From Actinomycetes bacterium (GTDB taxonomy: Bacteria; Actinomycetota; Acidimicrobiia; Acidimicrobiales; Microtrichaceae): a DNA stretch of 33,646 nt. The stretch lies in contig JAEWED010000230.1 in NCBI GenBank assembly GCA_023389745.1, forward strand, positions 1 through 33,646. Direction: 5' to 3'. A program made the translations under genes and the position numbers. A model generated the notes under the pieces. The model saw only the letters and a program-made list of their open reading frames with translations. It did no database searches and had not been told where the DNA came from. Below are positions 1 through 6,549 of the stretch, piece by piece (the first letter of the stretch is position 1; each line of letters begins with the position of its first letter).

Positions 1-565
1 GGCCTGCACGCACGAACGCGATCGTGTCGTCGGCCACCTGCCGGGCGGGCTCGCCGGCCCGCACCTGGTCGTACGCGGCAGCCACCGCGCCCTGCACGAC
101 GGTCGCGGCGCGGGTCGGGGGTTCGACGCCGAGGCGCCCGATGATCACGAGCAGCTCGGCGGTCAACGGCTCGACGACCTGCCGGATCCGAGCCTGGAAC
201 GGTTCGGCCTGCCGCGTCTGGACGTACGCGAGGACGCGGTCGATCGAGGGTTCGACCCGTTGGTCGATCTGCGCGGCGATGAACCGGTCGAGGCGGTCCT
301 CCGGCAGCGAGACCTGGCGGACCTCGTCGAGCACCCCTGCGACCCATGCCCCGAGGACCTGTTCGCAGACCTGGACTCGCAGGTCCTCGGCCGAGGCGAA
401 GTAGGCGTACGTCGACGCCCTCGAGCGACCGGCGCGCTTGGCCAGCCCCGCCAGCGTCAGCGAGTCGACGGGATGGTCGGCGACCAGCTCGAGCGCCACG
501 TCGAGCAGCTTGGCGTGATGGAGGTCGTGGTGTTCGGCCACGGTCCGGGCATCGATCTTCGGCAC
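1..565 (-). CDS. TetR/AcrR-family transcriptional regulator (C-terminus beyond window)
   Basis: Reading the minus strand from a GTG at 565 gives an open frame starting MPKIDARTVAEHHDLHHAKL that runs off the window start. Residues about 15-60 are a TetR DNA-binding domain: a helix (LLDVALELVADHP), then SLTLAGLAKRAGRSRASTYAYF, the usual helix-turn-helix with its terminal Y-x-YF. The rest is an alpha-helical ligand domain, and about 188 residues are visible, so only the last few are missing. The GTG is chosen because TACCCT lies exactly 6 nt upstream, giving a leaderless start like several others here. It is divergent from the ABC exporter at 673-2443, and two palindromes lie between them, so it most likely represses itself and the exporter in response to an effluxed compound (inference). 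TetR family is very likely; the ligand is unknown. Confidence 0.9.
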   Translation of the reverse strand, partial: MPKIDARTVAEHHDLHHAKLLDVALELVADHPVDSLTLAGLAKRAGRSRASTYAYFASAEDLRVQVCEQVLGAWVAGVLDEVRQVSLPEDRLDRFIAAQIDQRVEPSIDRVLAYVQTRQAEPFQARIRQVVEPLTAELLVIIGRLGVEPPTRAATVVQGAVAAAYDQVRAGEPARQVADDTIAFVRAG

Positions 566-571
566 CCCCGA

Positions 572-600
572 AGGGTATCTTCGCGACGCCGCGTCTGGAA
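572..600 (-). promoter_or_regulatory. Leaderless promoter of the TetR gene
   Basis: On the minus strand a -35-like TTCCAG (600-595) is followed after 17 nt by a -10 TACCCT (577-572), and the GTG start lies 6 nt further. The first operator palindrome covers the -35 box and most of the spacer, which suits autorepression. Confidence 0.55.
580..600. promoter_or_regulatory. Candidate TetR operator O1
   Basis: Imperfect 21-bp palindrome with arms TTCGCGACGC and GCGTCTGGAA around one central base; 8 of 10 arm positions pair. It is a diverged copy of the perfect palindrome at 624-644, with a 44-bp centre-to-centre distance, about four helical turns. Confidence 0.6.
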
Positions 601-624
601 GACGGGGCGACTGACGCCTAGGGT
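596..624 (+). promoter_or_regulatory. Possible promoter of the ABC exporter operon
   Basis: TAGGGT (619-624) fits a -10 box, with a weak -35 (TGGAAG, 596-601) 17 nt upstream. The predicted start near 631 would fall inside operator O2, and the -35 touches O1. The -35 match is poor, so this rests mainly on position. Confidence 0.35.
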
Positions 625-644
625 TCCCGACGCGGCGTCGGGAA
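624..644. promoter_or_regulatory. Candidate TetR operator O2 (perfect palindrome)
   Basis: Perfect palindrome: arms TTCCCGACGC and GCGTCGGGAA around a single G. Size and symmetry are typical of TetR-family operators. It lies between the divergent TetR and permease genes and downstream of the likely exporter -10 box. Confidence 0.7.
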
Positions 645-672
645 GACGGCCCGCGTCTGGAGGCTGTGCATC

Positions 673-1764
673 ATGTTCCTCGCCGTGCGCGAACTGTCGT
701 TCGCCCGGGGTCGCTTCGCGCTGATGGGCTCCGTCATCGCCCTGGTCGCAGTGCTCACCGTGCTGCTGTCGGGCCTGTCGAACGGGCTCGTCGACGACGG
801 CATCTCGGGCCTCCGGGCGCTGCCCGTCTCACACCTCGCCTTCCAGGAAGGTGCCGAGAGCACCTTCTCCCGATCGACGATCGGCACCGACGCCGTCGCC
901 GCCTTCGACGCCGTGCCCGACGCGTCCGCGGAGCCGTTCGGGCTCACGCTCGTCAACGCGACGACCGCGAGGGACGACAGCGTCGACCTCGCGCTGGTCG
1001 GCATCGAGCCCGATGGCCTGCTCGCAGCCGACGTCCTCGGCGACGAGTCGCTCGCTCCCGGCACGGCGGTCATCACCGAAGGCCTGGCCGACACCGGAGT
1101 GGCCGTCGGCGACACCCTCCACATCGACCGCACCGACGTCGCGCTCGAGGTGACCGGAGTCGCCCCCAAGGCGACCTACGGGCACGTCGACATGGTCTAC
1201 ACCTCGCTCGACGAGTGGCAGACGGTGGTGCGCTTCGATCTGGCGGACCCGACCGAGGTGGGTTCGGCGGTCGCGATCTCCGGTGGCGACTCAGCAGCGC
1301 TCACCCGAGCGGGCTCGGCCGCCGGTCTCGACGTGGTGACCCGCTCCGAGGCCTACGCAGGTTCCCCCGGCTTCAGCGCAGAGACCTCGACCATGTCGCT
1401 GATCCGCAGCTTCCTGTACGTCATCTCTGCGATGATCCTCGGCTCGTTCTTCACGGTGTGGACGATCCAGCGACGCAGTGAGATCGGGCTCCAGAAGGCG
1501 CTCGGCGCGTCCACCGGCGCGGTGCTGCGCGACGCACTCGGCCAGGTCCTGATCGTGCTCGTGCTCGCCACCTCGCTCGGCGCACTCGTCGGGTTCGCGC
1601 TCGGCACCCTCATCGAGGGCGGCGAGGTCCCGTTCGCGCTCGACCCCGGCACCGTGCTGAGCGCCGCGCTGATCCTGATCGTCGCCGGCGCGATCGGCAT
1701 GGTCGTCGGCATCCGCAAGGTCACCTCGGTCGACCCGATCATCGCCCTGGGGGCCTCCGCATGA
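673..1764 (+). CDS. ABC transporter permease, FtsX/MacB type
   Basis: This 363-residue membrane protein has the FtsX/MacB topology: one N-terminal transmembrane helix (about 18-38), a large extracytoplasmic domain (about 40-240), then three helices (about 244-264, 291-312, 328-347). The conserved cytoplasmic loop after the second helix is present (QRRSEIGLQKALGAS), matching the family's R..EIG..KA.GA contact region for the ATPase. Such permeases use ATP hydrolysis to move substrates or transmit force across the membrane, and single-unit versions like this usually act as dimers with a MacB/LolD-like ATPase. The ATG has a GGAGG at 659-663. The stop overlaps the start of the next gene by 4 nt (ATGA), so the ATPase is translationally coupled. 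A TetR-regulated exporter of a toxic compound is the simplest reading; the substrate is unknown. Confidence 0.9.
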   Translation: MFLAVRELSFARGRFALMGSVIALVAVLTVLLSGLSNGLVDDGISGLRALPVSHLAFQEGAESTFSRSTIGTDAVAAFDAVPDASAEPFGLTLVNATTARDDSVDLALVGIEPDGLLAADVLGDESLAPGTAVITEGLADTGVAVGDTLHIDRTDVALEVTGVAPKATYGHVDMVYTSLDEWQTVVRFDLADPTEVGSAVAISGGDSAALTRAGSAAGLDVVTRSEAYAGSPGFSAETSTMSLIRSFLYVISAMILGSFFTVWTIQRRSEIGLQKALGASTGAVLRDALGQVLIVLVLATSLGALVGFALGTLIEGGEVPFALDPGTVLSAALILIVAGAIGMVVGIRKVTSVDPIIALGASA

Positions 1765-2443
1765 ACCAGCTCGCACTGCACGACGTCTGCCTCTCGTTCG
1801 TCGACGGCGACGAGACCGTCCACGCGCTCGACCACGTGACGCTCACCGTCGACGCCGGTGAGCTCGTCGCCATCAGCGGGGCATCCGGCTCGGGCAAGTC
1901 GTCCTTGCTCGCCGTCGCCGGAGCCTTGCGGACCCCGACTCCGGTCAGGTCGTCATCGGCGACACCGACGTCACCGCCGCCCCTGCGCGGGCGCGTGCCG
2001 CGATCCGTCGCGAGCAGCTCGGCTTCGTCTTCCAGCAGTCGAACCTGTTCGAGGCGCTCACCGCGACCGACCAGCTCGTCTACCAGGCAACGCTGGCCGG
2101 GATGGACCGCAGCACGGCGCGCACTGCAGCGGGAGAGCTGCTCGCCGCAGTGGGCGTGGCCGGAAAGGCCGACCGCCGCCCGGCCCAGCTCTCCGGTGGC
2201 GAGCGTCAGCGGGTCGGCATCGCACGAGCGATGATCCACTCCCCGTCGGTGATCCTCGCCGACGAGCCGACCTCGGCGCTCGACGCCGCACGGGCCCACG
2301 AGATCGTCGAGTTGCTCCGTGAGCAGACCCACGAGCGTGGGGTGGCCACCGTGATGGTGACCCACGACCTGGGGATCCTGAACGAGGCGGATCGTGTCGT
2401 CACGATGCGCGACGGGCGCATCGTCGACGGCGTCACCGCCTGA
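1761..2443 (+). pseudogene. ABC transporter ATP-binding protein, disrupted by a one-base frameshift
   Basis: The first part encodes an ABC ATPase N-terminus with Walker A GASGSGKSS (residues 40-48). After LAVAGALRTP the frame turns to nonsense, while the -1 frame continues the same protein at once: DSGQVVIGDTDV, a Q-loop FVFQQSN, signature LSGGERQRVGIARA, Walker B VILADEPTSALD, an H-loop VTHD, and a stop at 2443. One missing base in the C-run at 1933-1936 (CCCC where CCCCC would keep frame) explains it. Corrected length is about 227 residues, normal for LolD/MacB-type ATPases. The start overlaps the permease stop (ATGA). The rest is perfectly conserved, so this is either a very recent mutation or a sequencing/assembly error. 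If real, the permease has no partner encoded here. Confidence 0.88.
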
Positions 2444-2489
2444 GCACGCATCGTTCCAGCGCTCAGTCACCGTCGGCAGCGGCAGTCGG

Positions 2490-2879
2490 TCAGGCGCTCG
2501 GCGACACGATCTGGATCAGGTTGCCGCAGGTGTCGTCGAACACGGCCATGTGCACCGTGCCCAGGTCGGTGGGCGGCTGGGTGAACTCGACGCCGGCGTC
2601 GCGCAGCCGCCGGTACTCGGCGTCGACGTCGTCGACGGTGAACTGGGCGACAGGGATCCCGTCGGACATCAATGCGTCGCGGTACGGCGCCACCGCCGGA
2701 TGGCCGGCGGGCTCGAGCAGCAGCTCGGGTCCGTCGGGATCGTCCGCTGAGACCACCGTGAGCCAGGAGGCGTCACCGAGCGGCACGTCGTGCCGCTTCT
2801 CGAAGCCCAGGACGTCGGTGTAGAAGGCCAGCGCTGCGGGCTGATCGTCGACGAACACGCTGGTCAGTGTGATTCTCAT
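2490..2879 (-). CDS. VOC-family (glyoxalase/bleomycin-resistance fold) protein
   Basis: A 129-residue protein with the two-module VOC fold: the first half begins with a beta strand (MRITLTSVFV) then DDQPAALAFYTDVLGFEKRHD, and the second contains YRRLRDAGVEFTQPP and ends FDDTCGNLIQIVSPS, the typical closing strand with N-x-I-Q. VOC proteins bind metals and small molecules and act as dioxygenases, lyases, epimerases or drug-binding proteins; the sequence does not say which. The start at 2879 is preferred over an upstream in-frame ATG because AGGAG sits 6 nt before it. It overlaps the ArsR stop by 4 nt (ATGA) and is the second gene of an ArsR-controlled operon. Confidence 0.88.
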   Translation of the reverse strand: MRITLTSVFVDDQPAALAFYTDVLGFEKRHDVPLGDASWLTVVSADDPDGPELLLEPAGHPAVAPYRDALMSDGIPVAQFTVDDVDAEYRRLRDAGVEFTQPPTDLGTVHMAVFDDTCGNLIQIVSPSA

Positions 2880-3169
2880 GTGCTGCTCCTGTCGGATGGT
2901 GGGATCGGCCACCGCCGATGGATCTCTCCCAACGGCGTCGTGTCCAGGTGGTGGTACTTGTGACGGCCCTGCCGTTCGGTGACGACCAGTCCTGCCGCCT
3001 CGAGCACGGCGAGGTGCTGCGAGACGGCCTGACGCGTCGAGCTGATCCCGTGCTTCATCGTCAACCGGGAGCAGATCTCGAAGAGGGTCTGACCGTCGCG
3101 TTCGACGAGCTCATCGAGGATGAGCCGACGTGTCTCGTCGTTCAGCGCCTTGTAGAGCTCTGCTGCCAC
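2876..3169 (-). CDS. ArsR/SmtB-type winged-helix repressor
   Basis: A compact 97-residue winged helix protein. It opens with the family signature (AAELYKALNDETRRLILDELVERDGQTLFEI), then a recognition helix (SSTRQAVSQHLAVLEAAGLV) and the wing (TERQGRHKYHHLDTTPL). I see no cysteine-rich metal site, so it probably does not sense thiophilic metals. The GTG start is supported by TATGGT 6 nt upstream and no Shine-Dalgarno sequence, so the mRNA is probably leaderless. A perfect 24-bp palindrome overlaps this promoter, implying autorepression. It is coupled to the VOC gene, which probably acts on or binds the inducing molecule (inference). Confidence 0.92.
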   Translation of the reverse strand: MAAELYKALNDETRRLILDELVERDGQTLFEICSRLTMKHGISSTRQAVSQHLAVLEAAGLVVTERQGRHKYHHLDTTPLGEIHRRWPIPPSDRSST

Positions 3170-3175
3170 CCCGAC

Positions 3176-3205
3176 ACCATAGGCAAGTCATTACTTGCCT
3201 ATCAA
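3176..3205 (-). promoter_or_regulatory. Leaderless promoter of the ArsR-VOC operon
   Basis: On the minus strand, -35 TTGATA (3205-3200), an 18-nt spacer, -10 TATGGT (3181-3176), then 6 nt to the GTG start. The ArsR operator fills the spacer and enters both boxes. The promoter of the second ArsR operon (9628-9657) has almost the same layout. Confidence 0.7.
3179..3202. promoter_or_regulatory. Candidate ArsR operator (perfect 10-4-10 inverted repeat)
   Basis: Arms ATAGGCAAGT and ACTTGCCTAT are exact reverse complements around CATT. It lies between the -35 and -10 boxes of the adjacent ArsR gene, the standard place for an ArsR-family repressor site. It may also affect the divergent monooxygenase at 3289. 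Confidence 0.8.
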
Positions 3206-3288
3206 GGGTCGGTCGCGGAGCGACCCACGACCGGGTGGCACAGTGGCAGGCGCGCAGCGGTGACCGCTGCCTGACCAGGAGGGGCTTC

Positions 3289-4743
3289 GTGAGGTCGGAC
3301 CATGACGTGGTCATCGTCGGCGGCGGTCCGGCGGGGAGGATGCTCGCCGCCGAGCTGACCCTGGCCGGCACCGACGTGCTCGTCATCGAACGACGCGCGG
3401 GCGTCGAGCTCGAGAGCCCGCGCTCCAGGGGCCTGCACTCGCGCACGATCGAGGTGCTCGACCAACGCGGCGTCGCACAGCGCTTCCTCGACGAGGGCAC
3501 GCCGATGCAGGTGCAGGCGTTCGCCGGGGTGCCGCTCGACATCAGCGACTTCCCCACCCGACACCCCTACGGACTGGCGCTGCTGCAGAGCGACTTCGAA
3601 CGCATCCTCGCCGATTGGACCGACGAGGTCGGCGTGCGTGTCCTGCTCGAGCGCGAGGTCACGGCCTTCGCGCAGGACGACGAGGGCGTCGACGTCACCC
3701 TGGCCGACGGCGCGTCGCTGCGAGCCCGCTACCTGGTCGGTTGTGACGGCGGCCGCAGCCTGGTGCGCAGGACCGCCGGCATCGAGTTCGCCGGCTGGGA
3801 TGCCACGACGTGCTGGATCCACGCCGAGGTCGAGGTGGACGAGCAGCCCGAGTTCGGGTTGCGCGGCGGTGGCGGCATCGGACCGGCAGAGGGCGGTCGC
3901 GTCGGTGTCACCCTCATCGAGCCGGAGATCCCGCTCGATGCAGCGAGGCTCGATGAACCGACCCTCGACGACCTGCGCGCCGCACTGATCCGCGTCGACG
4001 GCACCCACTACGGGGCGCACAGCCCTCGGTTCATCGCTCGATTCACCGACATGACGCGCCAGGCCGTGTCGTACCGCGCCGGTCGGATCCTGCTGGCCGG
4101 CGACGCCGCGCACGTACACGCGCCGCTCGGCGGCCAGGGGTTGAACCTGGGCGTGCAGGACGCGGTGAACCTCGGCTGGAAGCTGGCCCGGGTGGTCGAC
4201 GGCACGGCACCCGAGCGCCTGCTCGACACCTACGAGCCCGAACGCCACCCGGTCGCGGCCCGGGTGCTGCAGCACACGATGGCGCAGCGTGCGCTCGGCG
4301 CCACCGATGCACGCACCGGCGCGCTGCGCGCCGTCGTCGCCGGACTGCTCGCCACGAACGAGGGACGCCGTCAGGTCGCAGGAGTGATCTCCGGGCTCGA
4401 CATCCGCTACGAGCTCGGCGACGGCCACCCGCAGCTCGGACGACGTATGCCGGACCTCGACCTGGTGACCGCGGAGGGCCCGGTCCGGGTCAGCGAGTTG
4501 CTGCACGCCGCCCGACCGGTGCTGCTGCAGCTCGGGCAGTCCGACGAGCTCGACATCGCGCGATGGTCGCAGCACCTGCGCGTCGTGCGCGCGTCGCACT
4601 CGGGCCGCTGGGAGCTCCCCGTGATCGGCGAGGTCGCCGCCCCGGCAGCAGTGCTGATCCGCCCCGACGGCTACGTGGCGTGGGTCGACAACGGCAGCCA
4701 GGCGGGGCTGCACGAGGTGCTCACCACGTGGTTCGGGACCTGA
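3289..4743 (+). CDS. FAD-dependent aromatic-hydroxylase-type monooxygenase
   Basis: A 484-residue group A flavoprotein monooxygenase. Motifs in order: the dinucleotide-binding GGGPAG (11-16) with an acidic strand end (VIER) in the FAD-binding Rossmann fold; the DG motif (RYLVGCDGGRSLVRR, near 148-162), which contacts FAD and NADPH; and the GD motif (ILLAGDAAHVHAPLGGQG, from about 267). The C-terminal third (about 385-484) resembles the thioredoxin-like domain of the PheA/TfdB/MhpA/rifampicin-monooxygenase group. These enzymes use NAD(P)H and O2 to hydroxylate aromatic rings, and some inactivate polyketide antibiotics. The GTG at 3289 is chosen for its strong AGGAGGGG 4 nt upstream; the frame is open further upstream but would run through the ArsR promoter. 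It is divergent from ArsR-VOC and may share its regulation. The substrate cannot be read from sequence. Confidence 0.9.
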   Translation: MRSDHDVVIVGGGPAGRMLAAELTLAGTDVLVIERRAGVELESPRSRGLHSRTIEVLDQRGVAQRFLDEGTPMQVQAFAGVPLDISDFPTRHPYGLALLQSDFERILADWTDEVGVRVLLEREVTAFAQDDEGVDVTLADGASLRARYLVGCDGGRSLVRRTAGIEFAGWDATTCWIHAEVEVDEQPEFGLRGGGGIGPAEGGRVGVTLIEPEIPLDAARLDEPTLDDLRAALIRVDGTHYGAHSPRFIARFTDMTRQAVSYRAGRILLAGDAAHVHAPLGGQGLNLGVQDAVNLGWKLARVVDGTAPERLLDTYEPERHPVAARVLQHTMAQRALGATDARTGALRAVVAGLLATNEGRRQVAGVISGLDIRYELGDGHPQLGRRMPDLDLVTAEGPVRVSELLHAARPVLLQLGQSDELDIARWSQHLRVVRASHSGRWELPVIGEVAAPAAVLIRPDGYVAWVDNGSQAGLHEVLTTWFGT

Positions 4744-4777
4744 GCCCAGCGTCATCCTGGCCCGACCGATCCGCCGA

Positions 4778-4789
4778 CCGATCGATCGG
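4778..4789. promoter_or_regulatory. Short perfect palindrome between monooxygenase and lipoprotein genes
   Basis: CCGATCGATCGG is a 12-bp perfect palindrome followed by the locally unusual AT-rich GAAAATTTGTT. It could be part of a weak terminator for the upstream gene or a regulatory site for the downstream one; nothing decides between them. Confidence 0.25.
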
Positions 4790-4835
4790 CGAAAATTTGT
4801 TCAGGCGATGATGCACGCCGCCGACACCCTGTGAC

Positions 4836-5471
4836 ATGTTGTCGACCCGTCGTACGACCTTCGCCGCCATCGCCGCTCCGCTGGCGCTCGTGTCGCTCCT
4901 GATGGTGGGCTGCACCGCGTCGCCGCCGACCGGGATCCATGCAGTGGCAGGTGATGGCTCCGCAGTGGTCTCGTTCGCCACCGACACCGCAGCCGGTGTC
5001 GCCTTCGACTACGAGGTCAGGTCCATCCCGGGTGATCACACCGGTTTCGCGACCGGCTCCACCTCGTCGCTGGCGGTCCGGGTGGACGGACTCGACAACG
5101 GCACCGAGTACCGCTTCGTGGTGCGATCACGTGGCAGGGACGGGTACTGGAGCGAGTGGTCCGCACCCACGGGTCCGGTGACACCGAAGGGCCGGCCGGC
5201 CGCCCCGACGATCAGTCGGGTCGCCGGGTTCGTCGACCTGGAGTCGGGCTGCACCGCCCGGGTGACCTTCACGCCGGGTTCGGACAACGGTGCGCCCATC
5301 ACCGGCTACGAGGTCTCCGTGTCCGGAGGCTCCGCCCCGGTGCGGGGTACCGGCTCCCCGATCGAGGTGCCGGGGCTGACCCCGCACACGCCGTACACCT
5401 TCACCGTTCGGGCGATCAACGCGGCGGGAGCGGGCCCTGCGTCCGCCGTGTTCACCGGATCCTGCAGCTGA
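4836..5471 (+). CDS. Secreted or lipid-anchored protein with two fibronectin type III domains
   Basis: A 211-residue protein whose N-terminus is a signal peptide (basic MLSTRRTT, then a hydrophobic stretch) ending in MVGC, a plausible though non-ideal lipobox with C27 as the lipidated residue. Two FnIII domains follow: about 30-117, with the Y-x-F-x-V-x-x pattern in TEYRFVVRSRGRDGYWSEWS, and about 122-210, with TPYTFTVRAINAAGAGPAS. FnIII modules mediate protein or polysaccharide contacts at the cell surface. No catalytic domain is present, so it is probably a small surface adhesin or accessory protein. No Shine-Dalgarno precedes the ATG. It stands alone between a monooxygenase and a convergent gene. 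Confidence 0.82.
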   Translation: MLSTRRTTFAAIAAPLALVSLLMVGCTASPPTGIHAVAGDGSAVVSFATDTAAGVAFDYEVRSIPGDHTGFATGSTSSLAVRVDGLDNGTEYRFVVRSRGRDGYWSEWSAPTGPVTPKGRPAAPTISRVAGFVDLESGCTARVTFTPGSDNGAPITGYEVSVSGGSAPVRGTGSPIEVPGLTPHTPYTFTVRAINAAGAGPASAVFTGSCS

Positions 5472-5492
5472 GCCGTCCGGCTCCCGTCCGGC

Positions 5493-5528
5493 CTGCCGCA
5501 CGCACCACCGATGGGGCGCGTGCGGCAG
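5493..5528. terminator. Hairpin between convergent genes (candidate bidirectional terminator)
   Basis: Perfect 11-bp stem: CTGCCGCACGC (5493-5503) pairs with GCGTGCGGCAG (5518-5528) around a 14-nt loop, just after the FnIII gene stop and before the convergent gene ending at 5583. There is no U-tract, which is common in high-GC actinobacteria. Confidence 0.55.
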
Positions 5529-5582
5529 TGCCGCGCGGGGCCGAGGTCTCGCCGCTGCAGAACGGTCGGCCGAGGCCCCGGC

Positions 5583-6395
5583 TCAGGCCGCGTCGAGCGC
5601 CGGGGCGAGCAGCTCGTCGAGCGTCTCCTGACCGGGAGGGATCACCCTCGGCGCACCGGCCAGGGCACGCACCCGGTCGAAGGCGTCGTGGATGGCACCG
5701 CCGGTGAGGATCGGCCCGTGGGCGCTCAGCACCACCCGGGGAGCCAGCGCCTCGACGGTGTCGACGTGCCGGTCGTAGCGGACCGGGTCGAGCCACTCGT
5801 GCCAGGGCGACACGAGGCTGTTGAACATGACGAAGGACTCGTCGTACATCTCGGGCGGGATGTCCTCGACGTGGTGCACGACGCCTGGGGTCAACGCGGC
5901 GAAGGAGTCGACGGCCCACATCACGCCGGTCGACTCGTCGATCAGTCCCCTGGTGACGGGCCCGTCGAAGATCGGCGGCAGGAAGAGCCGCAGTCGGCGG
6001 TCGCCGACGTCGAGCACGTCGCCGGGCTCTCGCCAGACCACGCGCCGCAGGTCGACGTCACGCTCGAGCGCCAGGCGTTCGGTCTCGAAGAAGTTGAGCA
6101 CCAACGTCGCGTTCGGCGCCGCGTCGAGGACGGCCTCGAGGCCGCCGGTGTGGTCGCCGTCCTCGTGTGAGAGGAAGACCCAGCGGATGTCCTCGGGGTC
6201 GACCAGACCGAACACCATCTCGAGCCAGTGCTCGCGGTGCACGGGTGCGCCGGTGTCGACCACGACGGGCTCGCTGCCGCGGATCAGCATCGAGTTGACC
6301 GGGACCATGGCGTCGCCCGCAGGTGCCAGGTTCGGGATGAGGAAGGTCTCCTTGGCGACCTCGACAGGGACGGTGGTGTGCTCGGTGGTGTGCAT
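5583..6395 (-). CDS. Metallo-beta-lactamase-fold protein, flavodiiron (ODP)-like, with altered metal site
   Basis: A 270-residue MBL-fold protein. The overall pattern (PVNSMLIRGSEPVVVDTG, then a short H-E-D-G-D-H motif at 77-82, a D in MWAVDSFAAL and a late SAHGPIL) resembles the di-iron MBL domain of flavodiiron proteins more than hydrolytic MBLs: the first motif is H-x-D-x-D-H, versus H-x-E-x-D-H in flavodiiron proteins and H-x-H-x-D-H in hydrolases. I cannot find the usual middle histidine ligand; the region reads LFLPPIFDGPVTRG. No flavodoxin domain is attached, so any redox partner is encoded elsewhere. The start at 6395 has AAGGAG 9 nt upstream. It is divergent from a LuxR-type regulator that probably controls it (inference). 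Activity is uncertain: O2 or NO reduction, or a hydrolase. Confidence 0.85.
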   Translation of the reverse strand: MHTTEHTTVPVEVAKETFLIPNLAPAGDAMVPVNSMLIRGSEPVVVDTGAPVHREHWLEMVFGLVDPEDIRWVFLSHEDGDHTGGLEAVLDAAPNATLVLNFFETERLALERDVDLRRVVWREPGDVLDVGDRRLRLFLPPIFDGPVTRGLIDESTGVMWAVDSFAALTPGVVHHVEDIPPEMYDESFVMFNSLVSPWHEWLDPVRYDRHVDTVEALAPRVVLSAHGPILTGGAIHDAFDRVRALAGAPRVIPPGQETLDELLAPALDAA

Positions 6396-6494
6396 GACGG
6401 GATGCTCCTTGTTCGTGAGGATGACTCCGTCTCCCACGATGAGCGGCGCGCACCAGGGTGACGATCCCCCGTGCTGACGGATGCGCGATCGGTG

Positions 6495-6515
6495 ACCCCC
6501 CTCGAACAGGGGGGT
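6495..6515. promoter_or_regulatory. Perfect inverted repeat upstream of the LuxR-type gene
   Basis: Arms ACCCCCCT (6495-6502) and AGGGGGGT (6508-6515) around CGAAC. The centre lies about 45 nt upstream of the predicted leaderless start at 6550, the usual place for an activator touching the -35 box. It is in the divergent region shared with the MBL-fold gene, so it is a natural site for the adjacent LuxR-type protein. Confidence 0.6.
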
Positions 6516-6544
6516 TCGCAGAAGGCGATCCACTGCTTATGGTT
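6515..6544 (+). promoter_or_regulatory. Leaderless promoter of the LuxR-type gene
   Basis: -10 TATGGT (6539-6544) lies 6 nt before the ATG, with TTCGCA (6515-6520) as a weak -35 at 18-nt spacing. The inverted repeat at 6495-6515 abuts the -35. Confidence 0.55.
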
Positions 6545-6549
6545 GTGAG

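Noticed and set aside
3202..4755. Long open frame opposite the FAD monooxygenase
   Set aside because: It is a high-GC shadow: rich in H, R, V, D and A with no domain, no start signal, and it lies fully opposite a gene with clear FAD motifs.
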